A stretch of 64,000 nucleotides of DNA from Microbulbifer sp. MI-G (GTDB lineage: Bacteria > Pseudomonadota > Gammaproteobacteria > Pseudomonadales > Cellvibrionaceae). The DNA lies in NCBI RefSeq assembly GCF_030440425.1, contig NZ_CP098023.1, forward strand, positions 1,477,501-1,541,500, given 5' to 3'. A model generated the notes under the pieces. That model saw nothing but the letters and a program-made list of their open reading frames with translations. It searched no databases and was not told the DNA's origin. A program made the translations under genes and the position numbers. This document shows positions 9,141 through 18,700 of this stretch, piece by piece; the first letter of the stretch is position 1, and each line of letters opens with the position of its first letter.

Positions 9141-9332
9141 CTACAAAGAGGCAACCATCTTTAAGTTCCCGTTAGACTCTTTATAAATCCTCAACCCGCA
9201 CTTGAAAGACCCCAAAAACCATGATCCACAGGCAACCCAATACACAGCATCATTCCCCTTCAAAACAAATACATCTTGAATATCTGATACCTTCCAGCGC
9301 AACCTGCCTTTAAATAGATTATTGTTTTGCAT
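9141..9332 (-). CDS. Small protein, possible immunity gene
   Basis: The 63-residue frame lies 23 bases after the 59-residue gene and just before the next orphan tip. It has no signal peptide and is not clearly membrane-embedded. It contains two cysteines and several tryptophans. Its position between two tips suggests that it belongs to the tip at 9538-10065. It may be an immunity protein or a remnant of one. No family is recognised. Confidence 0.45.
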   Translation of the reverse strand: MQNNNLFKGRLRWKVSDIQDVFVLKGNDAVYWVACGSWFLGSFKCGLRIYKESNGNLKMVASL

Positions 9333-9355
9333 GTCTACAATCGATATATTGTTTT

Positions 9356-9535
9356 TTATTGCCCAAGATTCAATTTTTTTCTAAAATAATTGGATCGCAC
9401 TAATAATGCGATATACGGAAGCGCCCCGAAGATTATAAACAAAAGCAAAGTCAGATTGGCTCCCATCTCAGGAGTGTAAATGTAGGCTATTTTACCTAAG
9501 GTAACAGATACAAGTAAAACTAGAATCAATCTCAT
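9356..9535 (-). CDS. Small two-span membrane protein, candidate immunity
   Basis: An ATG at 9535, two bases after the stop of the orphan tip, opens a 59-codon frame. The protein has two hydrophobic stretches (residues 2-20 and 28-46), then a basic tail (RSNYFRKK). The tight coupling to the tip is typical of immunity genes. A membrane immunity protein would suggest that the toxin acts at or near the membrane. The call rests on position and hydropathy only. Confidence 0.5.
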   Translation of the reverse strand: MRLILVLLVSVTLGKIAYIYTPEMGANLTLLLFIIFGALPYIALLVRSNYFRKKLNLGQ

Positions 9536-9537
9536 TT

Positions 9538-10065
9538 CTATAACTCTAATGCTATAAAGTCTCTCAGAGAAGGCGAAACAACATTTAAACTTCTTCGTTC
9601 ACCTATAGCCACTCCAGCTCCGATCCCTAGGCCGGCACCTAAAAACCCACCAGCTGAAATTGCCCCATTTGCATAATCCACGGCATATGATCCCGCTGGC
9701 CCGCCAACATCCCAGGGTATAGCTGCAAATCCAATTGCTGTACGACTTGAAGATGTAGAAAACCCAGACTTCAACTGAGTAGGTGATTTGCCAAAGCTTA
9801 CTCCCCTGGTAGCAGCACCACCAATTCCTAATCCTGCCGCAAATACACCAGAAAGTTGCAAATAGACCTTCGAGTTAAATAAATCACTTGGATCAATGGA
9901 TAAACCAAATGCACCACCACCTTCTAGGCAAAAAGAAATACCACAACCAACTAGTGAACTACTTAGCAATCCTAGCTGAACTGTTCCGTCTGAACTTATC
10001 AAGTTCGACAACTCACCAATCAAGTCATGCCAATGCTCACTAAAATACCCGCCTATCTTTTGTGC
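9538..10065 (-). pseudogene. Orphan Rhs toxin tip (IGGYFSEH type)
   Basis: The frame starts at Ala-Gln-Lys within the motif GCACAAAAG and runs 175 residues. Upstream of the motif the DNA is unrelated to rhs, so this is a displaced tip without its core. A chance ATG exists 21 bases upstream. The sequence is rich in Gly, Ala and Ser (GAGLGIGAGVAIGERRS), which suggests a membrane-active or glycine-rich pre-toxin region. A small membrane protein gene follows at once. The toxin class is not recognised. Confidence 0.6.
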
Positions 10066-10354
10066 AACAGCATGACACCGACACAATATCGTAGCTACAA
10101 ACCGATTTTCCCCAATGCGATCAGCAACTTAAAGAGCATTTTCTCGGCGAACGGCGTTCTTACCAACTTTTTTGCTCCGACGCGGGTTTTACTTTACCGG
10201 CATACTTTCCCAGTGGCAATGCCTCTCACAGATTAGTGTTCTACTGACCATTGACCGCAAAGCGGGGGGCAGCCCCTCCTGATTAGCGGGTAAAACGGTG
10301 GTGCCGCTTCTTCGATGGCTTCGATCAGGTACCGGTTTTCCTGTTGCATACAAA
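10066..10354. other. Unexplained non-rhs segment between cassettes
   Basis: About 290 bases separate the IGGYFSEH tip from the next cassette's terminator. They do not match the rhs core, symE or any IS seen here. No good gene is visible on either strand. The segment could be a decayed mobile-element fragment. Confidence 0.35.
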
Positions 10355-10381
10355 GAAGCCCCGTATCTTAATTGGGGCTTC
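10355..10381 (-). terminator. Terminator after the membrane immunity gene
   Basis: GAAGCCCC and GGGGCTTC form a perfect 8-base stem around an 11-base loop. On the minus strand it lies six bases after the stop of the 92-residue gene and is followed by a short T-run. Confidence 0.6.
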
Positions 10382-10386
10382 GAATA

Positions 10387-10665
10387 TTAAGCTTCTTTCG
10401 TTGACAATAACTTCTGTAAAAAAACCGGTATCCCGTATTGCAATAAAACATGAACCCCAACAAAGAATAAAATATCAATAAACTTTGCCAGAATAATTAG
10501 CTCTTTATCCCACAGGAAAACCAATAGATAAATAACAAGCGAAACAATTGGTATGCCAGACATTCCACCATGTTTTATAACCTTCTTAGAATTGAGCAAG
10601 CAAGATAAAATATCTATAGCCAACCCTACACCAAGAAATAAAAAACTAAAGCTGAAATCAAACAT
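10387..10665 (-). CDS. Membrane protein, candidate immunity for the SFWDNP tip
   Basis: The 92-residue product has about three hydrophobic segments and little soluble sequence. It starts 10 bases after the stop of the rhs fragment at 10676, with a terminator right behind it, so it forms a two-gene toxin-immunity unit. I infer an inner-membrane immunity protein. No family is recognised. Confidence 0.6.
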   Translation of the reverse strand: MFDFSFSFLFLGVGLAIDILSCLLNSKKVIKHGGMSGIPIVSLVIYLLVFLWDKELIILAKFIDILFFVGVHVLLQYGIPVFLQKLLSTKEA

Positions 10666-10675
10666 TCTTACTCAC

Positions 10676-11953
10676 CTACTTCAATATTCTTTGTCCAAGA
10701 AACCCTTTAAACCATTCACCACCTGAAGGCCATCTCAAGCTATTACCCGAAACCGCAGCCGTCACAGACTGAGAATATGAAGCTTGTAATTGAGGCCCTC
10801 CAGCCATTACGTAGTTCCTGTAGGAGTTCCCTCCCGTCATTACCCACCTCGTATTTGCACCGAGTTGACCAGTTGTAGTCCATTGAGTAACGACTTGTGA
10901 CTGAGCGGTGAAAGGTCGTAGAAGAACACCGCCAATAAGAATTGCTGATGTAGTCAGTTGTCCTGCAACTGTAGATAACCCATACTCAGAAGAAGACTGA
11001 TCTACAACACCGTTTGTCCCCACCCAATCCCTGACAACATCAGTAAGCCCAAACGAAAAACCATCACCAAAACCGGCAGCTGCATTCACAAGGCCATCAG
11101 GGAGGGATGGCAAATACGCGCCAGGGTTATCCCAAAAACTTCGCTCCTTTTGTGCAACCTCTATGGCTTTCTCAGTATCCTCTTTTCGCGGTACAACCTT
11201 AGAAGATCGGTCTTTCCATTGATTATACCAGGTGTTGTAGTAGGAACTACTACCATCGCCAAAATAGTCTCCATAAAGATAATCCCATTCAAGTCCATCA
11301 ATAGGTCTCGGTAATCTTTTGCCCTCTACGGTTACTTCATCCATAGGAAGATACCCGCTGGGATCTGTCAGGCTCAGGGGATTATTGAATACATAACTGT
11401 AGCGATTCCAGCTCTGGCTGTTGTTGGGGGCCTGAACAAACGGGTCCGGGCTCAGGAACCGCCCCAGGGCCGGGTCGTAAATACGCCCGTTCATATGGAT
11501 CAGGCCGGTTCTGTCCAGATGCTCGTGGTTGGTAAAGCCACGCTTGGTACTCAATCCCTGGCTGGCCAATAAATCCGTGAGGAGTTGGGCTCCCAGGGTA
11601 CCACTCCAGTCGGGTTCCCGGCGTGCGCCGAAGGGGTCATAGGCAAAACGGCCGGTTGCGCCGGTTAACAGATTGCCATCCGCATCGGTGATTTTTTCCA
11701 CAGAACCCAGGTGGTCCCGGTGCAGGTATTCCAGGGTGGCCAGGGGCAGGCCGGTGTGCTCCGTGGCGCTGATATGCAGCACACTGCTGTCGATAGTGGC
11801 TTTCTGGATACGCCGGTAATCCGAATCATCCCCGGGCAGCAAGTCCTCATAGTCTTCGAGAATAAAGGTTTTTTCAGTCACCAGCTGTTGCCGGCTTGGG
11901 TCCCACCAGCTGCTTGCGGTTGCCAAGGGTGCGTCAGGCCAGCGCCTGCGCAA
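10676..11953 (-). CDS. Displaced Rhs 3' fragment with toxin tip
   Basis: The 425-residue frame repeats the end of the full-length Rhs almost word for word, from SSWWDPSRQQ to the hallmark core motif [17 protein letters not shown]. It then carries its own tip. The Rhs match stops at SSWW. The first 13 codons, which include a TTG start, come from the antisense of a symE-like copy, so normal expression is doubtful. The tip begins at Ala-Gln-Lys (11155) and has a pre-toxin block GFGDGFSFGLTDVVRDWVG, which I recall from many Rhs toxins. A C-terminal toxin of about 80 residues ends in GQRILK. The activity is unknown. A membrane immunity gene follows. Confidence 0.75.
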   Translation of the reverse strand: MRRRWPDAPLATASSWWDPSRQQLVTEKTFILEDYEDLLPGDDSDYRRIQKATIDSSVLHISATEHTGLPLATLEYLHRDHLGSVEKITDADGNLLTGATGRFAYDPFGARREPDWSGTLGAQLLTDLLASQGLSTKRGFTNHEHLDRTGLIHMNGRIYDPALGRFLSPDPFVQAPNNSQSWNRYSYVFNNPLSLTDPSGYLPMDEVTVEGKRLPRPIDGLEWDYLYGDYFGDGSSSYYNTWYNQWKDRSSKVVPRKEDTEKAIEVAQKERSFWDNPGAYLPSLPDGLVNAAAGFGDGFSFGLTDVVRDWVGTNGVVDQSSSEYGLSTVAGQLTTSAILIGGVLLRPFTAQSQVVTQWTTTGQLGANTRWVMTGGNSYRNYVMAGGPQLQASYSQSVTAAVSGNSLRWPSGGEWFKGFLGQRILK

Positions 11954-12158
11954 CAGTAAAATTTGTCAGGAGCGCTATATTAAAGTCCAGGAGGCCTACT
12001 ATGAGTACCGCCTTAAGAAACAGTCACCCTATGCTGCCAGCCGCTCCGTGCCATGGATCACAATCAGGGGCCACTGGCTTGAACGGGCCGGCTTTGTGGT
12101 GGATACACCGACCAAGGTCAGGGTGATGGAGCGGTGTTTGGTATTGACTGCTGAATAA
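11931..12158 (+). pseudogene. SymE-like toxin gene, copy 2 (start codon lost)
   Basis: This is the same 76-codon unit as the copy at 30774-31001, and the SymE core (VPWITIRGHWLERAGFVV, VRVMERCLVL) is preserved. The codon equal to the ATG of copy 3 is GCG here, so translation would need another start. The usual MEGC is MERC. Its 5' end overlaps, on the opposite strand, the start of the truncated rhs fragment. It is probably inactive, but the frame is otherwise open. Confidence 0.6.
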
Positions 12159-12337
12159 GTATGCCAAAAACAAGCCCTGGCAGATCACTCTGCCGGGGTT
12201 TATGATAAGCATTAAAAATGCGGGAAGCTATACTGTGGAACGCTACATTTTGATGATCAAGACAAGGACACGGTGATTCGGGAATTGATGCCATTATCGC
12301 CCAGCGTCAGGTCGAACATGCTATGCGGCCATTGGAA

Positions 12338-12359
12338 CGCTAACTATTAATAGTTAGCG
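12338..12359. repeat. Perfect 22-base palindrome
   Basis: CGCTAACTATT is followed directly by its reverse complement AATAGTTAGCG. It lies about 20 bases after the stop of the minus-strand immunity gene. It could be a loop-less terminator-like hairpin, a binding site for a dimeric protein, or a recombination scar. There is no T-run. Confidence 0.5.
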
Positions 12360-12376
12360 CTCTAGAGATTTTCTTG

Positions 12377-12853
12377 TTACATGCGACCACCAGATTTAGC
12401 ACTTTCAGGACTGCAGATAATCGCCGGGAACAGTTGCTCACTTTTTTTAAAAGGATTCACAAGAAACCCATCAAACACCTTCACCTCTTTCAGGACCTTA
12501 TTTGTAGAAGCCTCCTTAAATACAAACTTCTTATAGCTATCTCCATGAGAAACAACCTGGATATTTGATACCAACAACAAAGTTAGCATTTTTAAAACTT
12601 CATCAGACCTCTTCTCAAGGTAATCTCTCCCCCAGGAAAACACCTCACTGGCTCCACCTAAATGGACTTCGATCCCATCATTCAAAAAATCGATAGTAAG
12701 AGGGATCGAAGTATTATTAACCGAATGTACCCTCGTAAAATCATCATCCAGAAATTCAGTATCTACTTGAAAGAGAGGACTTTCTTTAACCACCGATTGC
12801 CCCAAGTCGACCAATGCATGATCCAACAGCTTTACATTGTTATTCATACTCAA
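12377..12853 (-). CDS. Candidate immunity protein for the WGSYLPG tip
   Basis: The 158-residue soluble protein starts eight bases after the stop of the toxin tip at 12861. It has no signal peptide or membrane span and is acidic in its first half. Toxin-immunity position is the only functional clue. The base composition is AT-rich like its neighbours. No family is recognised. Confidence 0.62.
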   Translation of the reverse strand: MSMNNNVKLLDHALVDLGQSVVKESPLFQVDTEFLDDDFTRVHSVNNTSIPLTIDFLNDGIEVHLGGASEVFSWGRDYLEKRSDEVLKMLTLLLVSNIQVVSHGDSYKKFVFKEASTNKVLKEVKVFDGFLVNPFKKSEQLFPAIICSPESAKSGGRM

Positions 12854-12860
12854 AATCTTA

Positions 12861-13541
12861 TTATTGCCCCATTTTATAGAGGGCTCTTTTCAGTTGAATA
12901 GAACCATTAGCAAAAGAATTAGGCACAAAAGAACCTGGCATATAGAAGTGAAAGCGCGCTGTATTCCCCGTACCACCAAGACCAACACGAAGCATCATTC
13001 CCCCTCCATTTCTAGAAACACTACTCCATCCAACTTTAAACAAGCTACCAGTAACGTTAAAGGAGCCTGAGACTCCAGTAACACTATAAGATAATCTAGT
13101 TGAAGTTATGCCGAATGTTTCGCTCAAAAATAATTTTTGACCTAGCTTTGAGCCAACACTTGGAAGCGATCCCAGTCCAGCTGTACCTAAAGTAACAGCT
13201 GTGGTAGCAGCAGTTTGATCGGTCCAAAGTGCCGCAAAAACACCTGGAACGTGCGCTAAGAATGCTAAAGGGTGACCCGAACTAACCGCTATATCAGCCC
13301 AATATTGAGCAGCTAAATCACCAGCTTCAACTCCAGGTAAGTAACTGCCCCAAGTCCGCTCCTTTTGTGCAGCTTCTTTGGCATTTTCAGTATCCTGAAG
13401 CCATTGCCTATACCATTCACTGTAGTAAGAGCTACTGCCAGTGCCGCCGATACCGCCAACAGTGCTGCCACTACCACCAAAATTATACCAGAAAGAATCA
13501 GAGAGATTGGGTTCAGGCAAGGGTCCCCCAATTACTATCAC
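12861..13541 (-). pseudogene. Displaced Rhs linker plus toxin tip (WGSYLPG type)
   Basis: The frame holds the last part of the Rhs linker ([10 protein letters not shown], then [20 protein letters not shown]) followed by Ala-Gln-Lys and a tip of 166 further residues. The match to the full-length Rhs ends upstream at GluGluVal, where the DNA switches to unrelated sequence, so the core and the normal start are missing. Tip residues MPGSFVPNSFANGSIQLKRAL near the C-terminus look like a conserved toxin ending that I cannot name. An immunity gene follows at once. Confidence 0.65.
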
Positions 13542-14009
13542 CTCTTCTATAAATTTCGTTCTTTCAACTTATTCTCTCTAGGTGAGGCTAAGAGCGACAT
13601 AAAACGGAAATCTTACTATTGATTTGCAGTAACTTTTCTTTTATACTATCAATATCATCAATGCCATATTCTGAGGATTTACCAATCTTTATTATAATGC
13701 TGTTCCTACCTTCTCCAAAACTTACAGACTTAATAGTTTTACTGTCCAAATAATTATCTCTATCCTTAACAAGGCGGTTCAATTGTATCCATGCATATTT
13801 TGGGTCAATTCCTAAAAAATCTAAGTCTAATTCTAACTTAGAAAATTTCTCTGAATTTTCTTGTGCACTAGATCTGCCTGACCATCCCATAGAACTAAGA
13901 AATTTTTTATTCGATATTTTTTTGTTAGCCCACGTTTCTAAATACTCTATCTTATTATTATCTATGGCTATTGCTTTGAGGTTGTTGCAATACTCTTTTT
14001 TTGTACTAG

Positions 14010-14815
14010 GGCCTGTTCACACTAAATCCTGTATAATCCCTTCATGGAAATTACAGCGCAACAATACAAAATTATCGAAGATTTTCTGCCCCTCCAGCGC
14101 GGCAACGTGAAAATATCCAACTTACAAGTGCTGAACGCCATTCTTTACATAGCCGAGCATGGTTGTAAATGGCGAGGTCTGCCGATGAAATTCGGCCGTT
14201 GGCACAGCGTCTACATGCGGGCGAATCGTTGGGCCAAACAAGGTGTACTGGATAGGGTCTTTCTGGCCCTCCAGGAAAATAATGTGATCAATATCCAGGT
14301 CGATCATATCTCTCTTGATTCTACGGCTGTTAAAGTTCATCCAGATGGTACTGGCGCGTTAAAAAAAACGGTCCTCAATCTATCGGCAAATCACGAGCAG
14401 GATGGACCACCAAGATTCATATGGTTGCAGCCGACCACAACCGCGCCGTAGTATTTTCTCTGTCACCGGGGCAGGCTGGAGACGCTCCGGAGGGCCGAAA
14501 GCTGCTGAAAAGCCTTGAGAACTGCGGTTGGGATGGTGCCAAAGTGATCATGGACAAGGCCTACGAGGGTAATGAAACCCGGCAGTTGGTATTCGATCTG
14601 GGCATGGAACCTGTCGTGCCACCGAAGAGTAACCGAATGAGCACCTGGAAATACGACGTGGAGGCGTACAAAAAACGAAATGAAGTGGAGAGGCTGTTTC
14701 GACGCCTGAAGGGCTTCAGAAGAATTTTCTCTCGTTTTGACAAACTGGATGTCGTTTTCACATTTTTTATTCACTTTGCGCTTATTGCCGATACTTTAAT
14801 TAGTGTGAACAGGCC
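14010..14815 (+). mobile_element. IS5-family insertion sequence, 806 bp
   Basis: Perfect ends GGCCTGTTCACACTA and TAGTGTGAACAGGCC bound the element. CTAG on both sides is the target duplication, although its palindromic nature leaves the exact edge open by a base or two. Two overlapping frames encode an IS427-like DDE transposase. The element lies inside the immunity gene at 13588-14874. A stray copy of one end lies at 7973. Confidence 0.85.
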
Positions 14816-14819
14816 CTAG
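14044..14819 (+). CDS. IS5-family transposase made by -1 frameshift
   Basis: Frame A (14044-14451) carries the N-terminal domain and LDSTAVKVHPDGTG. Frame B continues with KVIMDKAYEG and the DDE-type end KKRNEVERLFRRLKGFRRI. They join at a run of eight A (14361-14368): slipping back one base there gives KNGPQSIGKSRAGWTTKIHMVAAD, the usual IS427-type sequence. Programmed -1 frameshifting is normal in this group. The stop codon TAG (14817-14819) lies outside the terminal repeat and is supplied by the CTAG target site. All catalytic segments look intact, so the element could be active. Confidence 0.8.
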
Positions 14820-14890
14820 AAAAATAATAAAAAAATGCAACTAGGATAGGGATTATAATCAACGTCGTTTTCATATAATATTTACCTTTT

Positions 14891-15715
14891 CTAATCCCTA
14901 ATTCGATATTGGGAGGCACCAAGTAGAGCCCACCTTGTACCAGGATTAATGTCACTTAAATTTCGCCAGCCTTCGCCCTGCCATATTTGCTTGAAATTAT
15001 GACCAACCACAAAACCAGGAAGTGCTTGAATATGGTTAGGACCATAATGTGCCGCTAACATACCCACAGCAAGATAATTTATATGTCCACCGAATGCTGT
15101 AACGCTGCCTCCCACATCAAACTGTCTACTTACTAGAGATATCTCCTCGTAGAGCATAGTATCATAAAATCCAAACTGTTCTTTAAACTCGTGACTCATA
15201 AAGGGGTGGCGTGGTTCCTCAATCGTTCTATAACGTATCCAAGTTATAATTATATTTAGCTCGGTGACACTTAAATCCAAGATAACACTTGGATTATCCG
15301 CAGCGCGCATAAGCAATGATTTCCTAAGAGATTCATATTCTTTTTCAGCTTGCCCTTTTTGTGCAGCTTCTTTGGCATTTTCAGTATCCTGAAGCCATTG
15401 CCTATACCATTCACTGTAATAAGAGCTACTGCCAGTGCCGCCGATACCGCCAACAGTGCTGCCACTACCACCACCAGTACTACCACCAAAATTATACCAG
15501 AAGGCACCAGAGAGACTGGGTTCAGGCAAGGGTCCCCCAATTACCATCACCTCTTCGATATCTTCCGTAAAATACCCACTGGGGTCTGTCAGGCTCAGGG
15601 GATTATTCACCACATAGCTGTAGCGATTCCAGCTCTGGCTGTTGCCGGGCGCCTGAACAAACGGGTCCGGGCTCAGGAACCGCCCCAGGGCCGGATCGTA
15701 AATCCGCCCGTTCAT
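14891..15715 (-). pseudogene. Displaced Rhs core end with toxin tip, cut upstream
   Basis: The frame begins at the core motif [17 protein letters not shown] and runs through the shared linker to Ala-Gln-Lys (15364) and a 154-residue tip. All the rhs sequence normally upstream is missing: homology ends around 15720, where the defence cargo begins. The ATG used (MNGRIYDP) is internal to rhs and is probably not a real start. The tip contains [22 protein letters not shown] and ends in [12 protein letters not shown]. This faintly recalls the Ntox44-type polymorphic toxin fold, but I would not rely on it. The matching immunity gene is disrupted by an IS. Confidence 0.65.
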
Positions 15716-15757
15716 ATGAACGCGTAGACTTTATGATTCTCTATGCATCGAAAGGTT

Positions 15758-18700
15758 TTATCTGGACCTAATCTCCTCAATATGTGCATTCACAGCGACA
15801 AAACTTAAAAAGTGACCAGCAATAAACCCTGAGCCCAACACCTGAATAAGTTTCTTCATAGTCGGCATATCCTTGACCTCATCTATGACCGCACACAACA
15901 ATAATGCGAGCTTATATTCAGCCTCATTGCCATCTTTAAACTGCATGGAAATATAACAACAGACGTTGAAAACCTTTTCAGCGTAGCCATTATTCCTGGG
16001 ATTTCTCACGCGTAATCCATTTAGAATTTCCCCATCGATATAAGCTTTCGCCATAACCAAAACCACTATTTTACTCAGATGAGAAACAGCAGCATTTGTA
16101 TCTGAATATGCATGGGGATACATCCTTAATATTTCAGCCAAAAAGTAATGAGCGTGCTCGTCGTCAGAATTAGCCATTAATAGGATTTCTTCATACGTCA
16201 GCGGATAAGGAAGACCGGAACTAACGTGGTGATATAAACCAGGCAATTTTTTTGCAATATCAAGTTTGTGCCCAGTTAATGTAAAAAACTGCAATGTATT
16301 AACAACAGGGTAATCAGACTTAAGTGAAAGTTGCGCGAATGCCTCGTCAATACACAACCAAGGAACATCATTGGATATTGATAATTTGAGGCTAGAGTAA
16401 ACCGAACTATCAACAGCGCTTTGAATCTGCACGATATCAGGCGGCATATCCACGAGATTTGGTGCGGCCACATCTGCAACCTTGAGGATATGACGAATTG
16501 CTAGCTGAACATCTGATGTCCCCACCTGAATATCTTCAGACGTTACACGCCAGAGTTTCCCCTTATTGGTAACACCAACCCTCATGTAATCGTCACGGCT
16601 AATATTCTGTAGAAAGGACTCAAGGTAAGCCTTCGTCTCCACAGTAATCAGCATTACGACATCCGACTGAATCAACCCATGGATTAAGCCAGTAAGCCCC
16701 ATATATACAATCGCATACACATCAACAATGATATATTCTGGACGGCCTTCTCCTACACTTGGCAAAGGTGACTTCACTGAAGCTTTGCTCGTCAAGTGGT
16801 TAAGCGCTGAATGTACTGGGCAACTATCACCCAACATATGTCCCTTAAGAAACAGAGGATACTGAGGATTGGAGCATATCAGCTCTTTGTTCCCGCCCTC
16901 CATAGCAAGCATTTTCTGTTCGAGACTAGCGACCATTTCATCGGGATTTTCCGGCAGAGAGAAAGAATAAAAACAATCGCTACCATCATTATTTGCCTGC
17001 CTAAGCTCAATTGCCAACCTAAATATTGCGACATACGGAGGCATCACCTCCAACAGTTTAATTTCTTGAATTCCATGATTAGCAGTATCGCCAATGTTCA
17101 TTTTTAATAGCGACTGCCCCAAAGGGGAAGAGCTATTCAGAGTACATGAATGATTAGCACTGACGCCTTCTACCACTAGCTTTATGGCTGGCTGACCATC
17201 AATAAGGTAGCTGAATCCACCTAAGCAATGTTCCGTTGTTTTAGAAGGGGTTTTCGTGGCTTTGGCATCAATATCAGTCACTTCAGTGAGATGAAAATCA
17301 GTAACTAACTTAGCGCAACGATCGGGATTTTGAAGAAACCAAGTTACAATTATGTTTTCTGCTCTGGCAAAGCCACCATGAGCCGATATCTCATAGAGTA
17401 ACTGCCACGCCTGCTTGGACTGGCTTTCAAAAACCTCATCGGGCACCCGTTCTAAGAACTTTGCATAGTCCTCTTCGGGTAACTCCTGGCGCTTATAGAG
17501 CGATACAGAATAGTGCCAGGCTGATAGCGACATTGGAGATAGGCTAAGCGCTGACTCCATTGCATCTATAGCACCCGACATATCGTTTAGATGATCACAC
17601 TGCCTAGCTTTAACTTGCCAGATAAAATCGCACCAATCATCCTGGTGTATTTCTGAAAGTATATTGTTCAATGTTGTTAGCTGATCGCTACCAAGCAAAG
17701 AGTGTATATAATTTCTAACAATTGGAGACAACCAGATATCAGTAGTGGGAATAATCGGTCTCAGTAAAGAGCAGACTTGAGCGCCCATATCCCTAGCCAG
17801 AAGCATAGAGGTTAACTCTAGCAAGCGGGGTGGGTTTATTTTATGTAAGTGTGACTTATGGTTAGTAAGAAAGGAGCTTACTGCTCTCTTTATATTGGCC
17901 TCAGATCTAGCGTCGCCATCACTCGCATAGCAGTGCAATTCGATAGAAATGAAGTCTCTCTCAAAATCACCCTCTGTTGCTACTTTTCCTCCATTCTCCA
18001 TCCAGCTCTTAATGGTCGAGTTTTCAGCAATGCTTCCAAATAGAACTAGTTCCTCTGTCGATATTTCCGAACTGTTTCTTAACTTATCAATAAGGGACTT
18101 TCGATAGGAAAAATCGTTCTGGGCTCTCTCTATTTCATAAGGTAGACCTTCAATTCCCTCTGGATTCTTCTCCCTCAAACTGCGCAAGAATAGAGCTGCA
18201 TCTTTATCGACAACTTCTATATTTGCTATGTATTTCCGACAAGCATCAACCAGCTGCTTGCTAGCCCCACCCAAATAATGCAAAAAGGCAATTGACTGAT
18301 TCACCAACCGCGCATCCTTCCCTTGGCATTCTTCGAGAAGCGATACAGTCCTATCGACTAGTGCAAATATTTCCCTTCTTTCAGAATTAGTTATTAACCA
18401 ATAATGAGAAGGAATTAACTGACTGTTCAGACAATTACTACTAGTAATTAGTTTAACGACTTCGCTATTAAAACAAGGATAGGTCGAACACAACCTTATG
18501 CTAGAATCCTCAGCAAGCTCAAAACGCTCACATCTGAGCAGCCCTCTAGTGAGTCCACAAAGCGTTGCCTCAGTTAATTGGTGAACCCTATTAGATAAGA
18601 ATTCTTCGAGAACAAGCTGATCTGCAATAAATTCGAAAAACACCTCTTGGCAGCACTCACCTGGGTCATCCATCGCCTGATAACGACTTCCAGCATCAGC

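Larger units (their letters stand above)
13588..14874 (-). pseudogene. Immunity gene split by an IS5-family element
   Basis: A frame opening with ATG at 14874 (MKTTLIIIPILVAFFYYF, a signal or membrane anchor) is cut by the IS at 14815. The frame continues beyond the IS, from 14005 to a stop at 13588. If the IS and one CTAG duplicate are removed, the two parts join in frame to give 158 residues, including the segment that starts MGWSGRSS. The gene starts 17 bases after the stop of the toxin tip at 14891, so it is most likely the immunity gene of that tip. The insertion should have destroyed it. Confidence 0.75.

Noticed and set aside
14891..15364. Assignment of this tip to the Ntox44 toxin family
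   Set aside because: The likeness is limited to a short Gly/Tyr-rich segment and I could not place the catalytic residues.
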